A stretch of 64,000 bases of DNA. It comes from Rhizomys pruinosus (lineage: Eukaryota > Chordata > Mammalia > Rodentia > Spalacidae). Position numbers and translations under genes: made by a program. Position 1 is the stretch's first letter. Every line of letters begins with the position of its first letter. The notes below the pieces were generated by a model that saw only the letters and a list, made by a program, of their open reading frames with translations, searched no databases and was not told the origin of the DNA. The DNA lies in contig VZQC01010436.1 of the NCBI GenBank assembly GCA_009823505.1, forward strand, positions 1,499,844 to 1,563,843. The letters are read 5' to 3'. This document shows, piece by piece, positions 58,671 to 64,000 of this stretch.

Positions 58671-59282
58671 CCTGAACAACAAAATGTTTCAGTTTCAAAG
58701 AAACCTGGGTGCTGAGTGGCCCGTAGTGCAGGGCCTACAATGAATACAACTAACTTTTTTAAAGTCATTACTGATTATTGTGTAGGTATTAGCACAGTAA
58801 ATAATCCATTAATGTAATAGTTTTAACTTATGAGCTTGTGGAAGAGAAAACACTCTTTAATTACAGTGCAGCTTTAATTTTCAGGAAGTAAATAATCTCA
58901 GAAGGTGGTGATTAATTGATTCTACAGATTTGACATCCTAATATTTAGTTCAAGTCTCGCCCGTTATTTGTCAGGAGATGGGGAAATCAAGTAAGTAAGA
59001 ATGTACAGAATAGATTTGTATTCATTTTTCTCATGTTTGTGGAAGTTTCTCAAAATATCATTCATGGATTCTGGATCACTCATGTCAAATAAGAAAGATT
59101 AACACAAGAATCATAATGTTTGAGAAGGTTTTTTGGTGTTGTTATTTATTAGCTTATGGTTGCCTCACAAGTAGAATCTCTGTAACACCTCTTATGTCTA
59201 TGAATGTAGAGAAGAAGACAACTCTAGGTGTCATCCACCAAGTACCATCTACCTTGTTGTATTAAAATAAAATGACTATTGA
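58671..59282. other. Unassigned, no gene seen
   Basis: The first 100 bases may be BCAP29 5' leader. The rest is AT-rich with no recognised feature. Confidence 0.35.
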
Positions 59283-59500
59283 AGCTGGAGAGATTGCTCA
59301 GTGGTTAAGGACACTGGCTGCTCTTGTAGAAGATCTGGGAATGATCGATACCCTCTACCTATATATGGCAGCCATTGCTCTTAACCGCTGAGCCATCTCT
59401 CCAGTACCTTCTTCTGAACATTGTGGGCATTGCACAACAGGTGAACTTACATGTGTGCAGGCAATACACTCATACATATAAAATTAAAATATGCTCAAAA
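59283..59500 (+). mobile_element. B3/B2-type SINE with an inverted copy of its own head inside
   Basis: Head 'gctggagagattgctcagtg' at 59284; then in the middle, at 59377-59404, the reverse complement of a SINE head ('gctcttaaccgctgagccat' through 'ctccag'); then a normal SINE tail ('gggcattgcacaacaggtg', 'acactcatacatataaaa'). Confidence 0.85.
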
Positions 59501-59855
59501 CATATTAACAAAAATAAAGTGACCATAAAATAATGGTCACTTAAACAGAAATAAGGAGAAATCTCTGTGAAGACAATTTTCTATTTTGCTGTTATTAAAC
59601 GAAGTTATGTTACAGAGTAGCTTTCTGAGGAGTATGCTTCCACTGAGGCCAGCTTTTCCTTTATGTAGCCCTTCTCTGAGAATTCTCTAGAGTGAATGTA
59701 CTCCTAATTTGTTTTCCTTTATGAAGTTATACAAACTTGGAGACTGAAGCCCCCAGCTTCTGATGTTCACTCAAATATGTCAGTGATGTGGCAGTTGCCG
59801 TCTTTTTCTCCTGATCTGCTGTAAGTAATATTTTTTGGTCTTATTTCTTTTCTTA
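59501..59855. other. Unassigned, no gene seen
   Basis: No feature recognised; AT-rich. Confidence 0.35.
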
Positions 59856-59857
59856 TA

Positions 59858-60440
59858 ATGCTTTCATTGATATTTTGTATATTTCATACATAATTTCTCA
59901 GTTCAGTTTAGACATATTCCCCATTCCCTTCCCCTCATCCCACCCCAGTTCATGCACTCTGCCATAACTGTCCTGAATCTTTCTCTCAGTCTTTTTTTTT
60001 TTATGTTTAGGAATTCACATTTTCCTTCTTTAATTTTGTATTACTCTAAAATATGAATACATACTTTCTATTCATAGACAGTAATTACAGAGTCTGAAAG
60101 TAAGTGGTGGATTTATTCTTGAGCCTAGTAAGAGATTTACTTTATAACAACATAGTTGCTTTCAGATAAAAAGAAATATAACAATAACCTCATTCAGTTT
60201 GCCTTTCACCTGGGGATTTGTTGTTAGCATCCACAAATGAGGGAGACCATTAGCCTCTTGTTTTCCTGGGACTGTGTTACTTCACTTAGCATAATGGCTT
60301 CGAGTTCAAGACAATTACCTGTGAAGTTCATGATGTCATCCTTCTTTACCACTGAGTAATATGCCATTTTGTAGATGTACCGCAGTTTTGTCACCTACTC
60401 ATCAGTTGAGGGACACTTGTTTTATTTCTTGACCATGCTT
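59858..60440 (-). mobile_element. LINE-1 ORF2 end and 3' UTR, antisense
   Basis: The minus strand carries the ORF2 carboxyl region (60310-60430, reading through 'tggtaaagaaggatgacatc') followed by the 3' UTR ending at 59858. 'catccacaaatgagggagac' is shared with the fragment at 3340-3690. Confidence 0.82.
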
Positions 60441-61610
60441 GGATTGGGCTCTCTATTGACCCTACAGGAAATCTGCTGTGTTCACTTACACCACTGCTAC
60501 TTTGCAGGTAGTGGATACATGAATCAGGTGATATTAGAAGCAGAGAATAACCCTTTTGAAAGCAGGCAGGAAAGGAAAACCCCACCTCTGATATCATGAA
60601 AGAAGTGAATTCTGCATCACTGTTTTCCCATATTATTGATAGTCTATTTACATTTGCTGCTGCTGATGCTGCTGCATTCCTTTGAAGATACTAATACTCA
60701 AGTTCCTCTGCCTTTAAACATAGACTGAAGATCAGGATCTGTCCAGGAATTCTCCAGGTCTTCAGTTTATTAGGACTTCTGAAGAATATAGCCCCATGGA
60801 CTGGACAGCCAGTGCTTTCTCAGCATGATGAAAGTCATTGTTGGACTACCCAGCATGTAATACTTAAGCCAAACTAATGAATCCCTTCTGAGTATGTATT
60901 CATTCTATCAGTTCCATTCTACTAGAGAACATTGATTAAAACCCTAGCATTTTAGAATAATTTTCCTCACTCTAGCTGCATCTAGTTCCATGCATTTCTT
61001 AAATAATGATTATTGCTGACATGCAGCACACTGGCTTTGGAGCATCCTTTCTTACGAAGCACCAGCAACATAATTCTGTGCTGCCTTTCCTACCTAAAAT
61101 TAAAAGACTGAGGAAAATAAATGCTGTAAAATTCCATCACACAACATTTAGCCATGGTTTAATCTAGCACCACATGCATTCCTTAAATCAGCTCTAAGTC
61201 TTTGCCATGGAGCAAAATGCCTACAAGATTTTGCAAAGGCACCATGGTAAACTGTTCAGGGCATCTTTGTATCTCCTATATAGCTAGTCACTTGGTATTT
61301 CAGCTGTCCTTGGCAAGCACATAAAAATGTGTTATCTGTTATGTATGACAAGCAAAATGCCTGTGCTTTGCAAGGTTTTCAATCCCCTACCAAATTATCT
61401 ATGATCTTGAAGAAAGTATTATCCCAAAATATAAAATGGTGATTGCATTATCTCAAGAAATATTAATTTAAAAATCAAAACAAAAGTGATCTTTAATAAT
61501 TCACATTTAATTTTCATATTTAATTGCTTAAAATATACAACCTCGACTCCTACAACCCCAGGCAAATTCAGAGAAAGACCTTTAGAGAAGTCATAGAACA
61601 TTTGTCTTAT
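60441..61610. other. Unassigned, no gene seen
   Basis: No repeat family or open frame with recognisable features on either strand. Confidence 0.35.
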
Positions 61611-61837
61611 TTTTTTAATTGTTTTTATTTATTCTTTATGTGTATGAATGTACTGTCTGCATGCAGGTCTGTGCACCCGTGTCGTGCAATGCGGCAGAGG
61701 TCAGAAGAGGGTGTCGGATTCCCCTGGAACTGGAGTTAAAGACGGTTTTCAGCCACCATGTGGGTGCTGGGAATCGAGCCCGGGTCCTCTGCAAGAGCAG
61801 TCGGCGCTCTTAACCACGAGGCCATCTCTCCAGACCC
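61611..61837 (-). mobile_element. B3/B2-type SINE, older form without the 17-bp duplication
   Basis: Reverse copy; only one 'ctggaactggagtt' box followed directly by 'aaagacgg'. Short target-site duplication 'gaacattt' at both ends. Confidence 0.92.
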
Positions 61838-62465
61838 GAACATTTCTATTATTAATGATTGTAGAAAAAGAGAGAGGTACAGAAGAAAGAAAATAAAAAG
61901 AGAAGCAAAGGAAGAAAAAAATAATAAAAATGGAAAATAAATCTTCACAAATTGCACACTTAACTCATTCTTCCCCACACAGAATTGGTGCAGAAATGTT
62001 AAGTCCTATCCAGTGAAGCATTTCTATCCACGTGTCCTTTGGTACAAATTCATCCACTGGAGTCTAGCCAGTGTACAATTTTAAATATTATTCTTTGACT
62101 CATTGTGAAGACAAGACCAAATCCTTTTGGATAGAATGAGCCATGCAAACAACAGGTCTTTGCCTTCATTTCTTTCACTTCATTTCTCATCAGAACCCAT
62201 TTATCCTTGGTTGCTAGTTTTCATGGTTTCACTGGCTCTCTTTATTTTGGTGCCCAGCCATCAGTGTTACCCAATTTGGAAGACTCCCCATTTGGAATCA
62301 CTGGCATGGTAAGATGCACAATCCTTATTTGCAGCACAGAGAGGCAGCCTCAGTTTTCAAATACATGTATTGTAACTTCATCATATTACTAGAGACTTCT
62401 GTACAAAATAGATAAAACAATGAAGTGACTCATGAAGCATATTTCGGTCATAACAGCACTACTGG
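61838..62465. other. Unassigned, no gene seen
   Basis: Purine-rich at 61860-61940, then AT-rich. No gene supported. Confidence 0.35.
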
Positions 62466-62470
62466 AGTTG

Positions 62471-62520
62471 TTATATATATATATATATATATATATATCA
62501 CATATATTAATATATATATT
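62471..62520. repeat. (TA)n microsatellite
   Basis: About 14 TA units, then 'tcaca' and further TA repeats. Confidence 0.95.
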
Positions 62521-62599
62521 TAACTGTGCATAGCCTTTCTCATTCTCAAAAGAATTCAGTACAACCTACAAGACACCATCTAATCAAAGAATCAAAAAG

Positions 62600-62825
62600 T
62601 ATTCAATTCATGGAGAAAAATGACACAAAAGAAAAACAAAAACTAAGGAAAAGAAGAAAAGGGAACAGAAATGTTGAGGTAAGGGAAGGAAAACAAGGAG
62701 AGGAGAGTTCAAGAGAGGTCAAGGGAAGGAATGGAGAAAGAAAGGGAGGAAAGGAAAAGGAAGGGAGGGAAAGCAAAGGAAAAGAGAGGGAGAAGGAAGG
62801 AAAGAAGAAAACGGGAATGTAGAAA
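62600..62825 (+). repeat. Purine-rich (GA-rich) tract
   Basis: About 220 bases that are overwhelmingly A and G on the + strand, made of aagg/gagg-type units without a fixed period. The open frames across it are low-complexity shadows. Confidence 0.9.
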
Positions 62826-63593
62826 CAAATTGAAGAAAATATCAAATGAGTAAGTAGTTTCAGAAATAAAGGAAATTTATCCAATATATATGGCTAATTT
62901 CCAAACACATGTTTATGTTGCAATGCTTCATTTATCTTTAATGTTTAAAATAGCACTTTGAACAGAAATCATCTTATATATAGCTTGAAAATGTAGCAGT
63001 TTCATTCTGAAAGTAAACATAAAACGAATGCCTACACTTAATTTTAGCGCTTAATTTTAGTGCTACAAATGAAGCTAGATTCTTCCCATTCATAATGTAA
63101 AAGATAGGAAACCCAGAAAAAGCACAATAATCTCCTTTGTGATCATTCCTTCATGCCTTCCAACGTGCTCCTCAATGACTGTTTGCAAACTTGGTTTCTG
63201 GGAACATGACAGGCATGTAAGGGCAGCAATTATAGAATTCAAGACACGCCACTCATTAAATATGAACTTAAAACAAAAAAAACAGTTTCATGTTGAAATA
63301 TTAAAACCATGAAACAGATTACACTCATCTAAAAATGGGTCATGTATCACAAAGGTATAATTCTTGTTTCTCTCCAGTGACTTTGTACACAACAAACATA
63401 CAAAGACTCTGACACTGTACAAGCTGGTAAGTCCCATGTTTGAGGAGATTCTAGTGAAACCCTACTGTCATTTCGAATCCAGCAATCTTGTCTTCATTTT
63501 ATCATCACTAGGCAATTAAAAGTCCCAAGAGGATATTTGAATAAATAAAAATACATCTGGAAACACATATAGATGTGCTTCAAATAAGATAAA
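62826..63593. other. Unassigned, no gene seen
   Basis: AT-rich, with a tiny tandem pair near 63038-63062 ('cttaattttagcg' then 'cttaattttagtg'). Nothing else. Confidence 0.35.
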
Positions 63594-63715
63594 ATGAGAG
63601 TCAGATGTTATAGAACACATCTGTAGTCCTATAATTCTACAAACTGAGGCAGGAAGATGCAGAGTTCTAAGCCACTCTGTACTACGCAGTGAGATACTTT
63701 ATTTAAATTTACAAG
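63594..63715 (+). mobile_element. Old B1 SINE
   Basis: Strongly decayed: 'cacatctgtagtcctataattc', 'aaactgaggcaggaagatgc', 'tctgtactacgcagtgaga'. Confidence 0.65.
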
Positions 63716-63726
63716 TGTATATATGG

Positions 63727-63890
63727 TCTACAGAGATGACTCAATGATTAAGAGGAAATAAGAGTCTTCTAGAATACCTGAGTTTGGTTCACACTTCCTA
63801 CCTGAAATGGAAATCCAGCTCCAGATGGATTGTCATCTATGATCCATGTGTGCACCTGGACTATGTTCATAAAAACATAATTAAAGAAAA
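63727..63890 (+). mobile_element. Old B3/B2-type SINE
   Basis: 'tctacagagatgactcaatg', 'gagtttggttcacacttcc', '...tgtgtgcacctgg...cataaaaaca'. Decayed and short. Confidence 0.65.
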
Positions 63891-63925
63891 TATTTTATTT
63901 TATTTTATTTTATTTTATTTTATAT
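63891..63925. repeat. (TTTTA)n microsatellite
   Basis: Seven ATTTT units. Confidence 0.95.
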
Positions 63926-64000
63926 TTTTATTCATGCTTTGTGTATTTCATACATCATTTTCCAATTCATTTCAGGCGTATATCCCCTTCCCTTCACCCC
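63926..64000 (-). mobile_element. LINE-1 3' end, antisense, continuing past the window
   Basis: 'tgtatttcatacatcattttcc' to 'tatccccttcccttcacccc' matches the antisense L1 ends at 48750 and 59875. It is cut by the window edge. Confidence 0.7.

Noticed and set aside
62526..62884. Lys/Glu/Arg-rich frame and its reverse Phe/Ser/Leu-rich shadow
   Set aside because: Low-complexity translation of the purine tract.

Overview
The window is noncoding DNA from a muroid rodent nuclear genome. The clade is inferred from repeats: B1 SINEs (7SL-derived, with 'ggcagaggcaggcgg'-type cores), many B2/B3-type tRNA-derived SINEs starting 'ggggctggagagatgg', LINE-1 ORF1/ORF2 remnants, and short rodent-style LTR elements. 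The SINE consensus differs from the common Mus/Rattus versions, so another muroid lineage is likely; I cannot name the species. I find no intact protein-coding gene, no tRNA or rRNA gene and no CRISPR. All recognisable host gene sequence is dead and intronless: SMC4 (+) and TTI1 (-) fragments at the left end, and RPL26 (-) and BCAP29 (-) at 57.2-58.7 kb.

Layout. 0-2.5 kb: SMC4 retropseudogene broken by an A-tailed retroviral-like fragment and a SINE, fused to a reversed TTI1 fragment. 2.5-4.9 kb: L1 and B1 scraps ending at a single N (4891). 4.9-27.8 kb: a very large inverted repeat (arms about 11.2 and 10.2 kb, spacer about 1.4 kb); the left arm is full of indels and the right arm is clean. 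27.8-32.8 kb: a 5'-truncated L1 with a long 3' tail. 32.9-43.5 kb: a direct duplication of about 5.1 kb; the left copy is indel-rich and ends in a poly-C run and an N (37974). 40.8-48.3 kb: the better copy of an L1 (ORF1 and ORF2) holding a complete small LTR retrotransposon and a SINE. 48.6-52.8 kb: B1, L1 and LTR fragments and AT-rich DNA. 52.8-55.4 kb: a second, near-spacerless palindrome whose left end abuts (GA)n and a third N (52845). 55.4-56.6 kb: end of an LTR element. 57.2-58.7 kb: RPL26 and BCAP29 retropseudogenes. 58.7-64 kb: AT-rich intergenic DNA with SINEs, L1 ends and simple repeats.

Two themes matter. First, all three N bases coincide with an end of a large duplication, and the worse copy has homopolymer and indel errors, so much of the structure is probably assembly artefact (unpolished fold-back or overlap sequence). 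Second, the transposon record is informative: a non-autonomous LTR element with a 19-base match to the tRNA-Ile 3' end and an internal 70-bp tandem array, nested in an L1; a SINE subfamily marked by an exact 17-bp internal duplication; and a SINE carrying its own head inverted inside it. I see no convincing new cellular system; the small tRNA-Ile-type LTR element is the best candidate for something undescribed.
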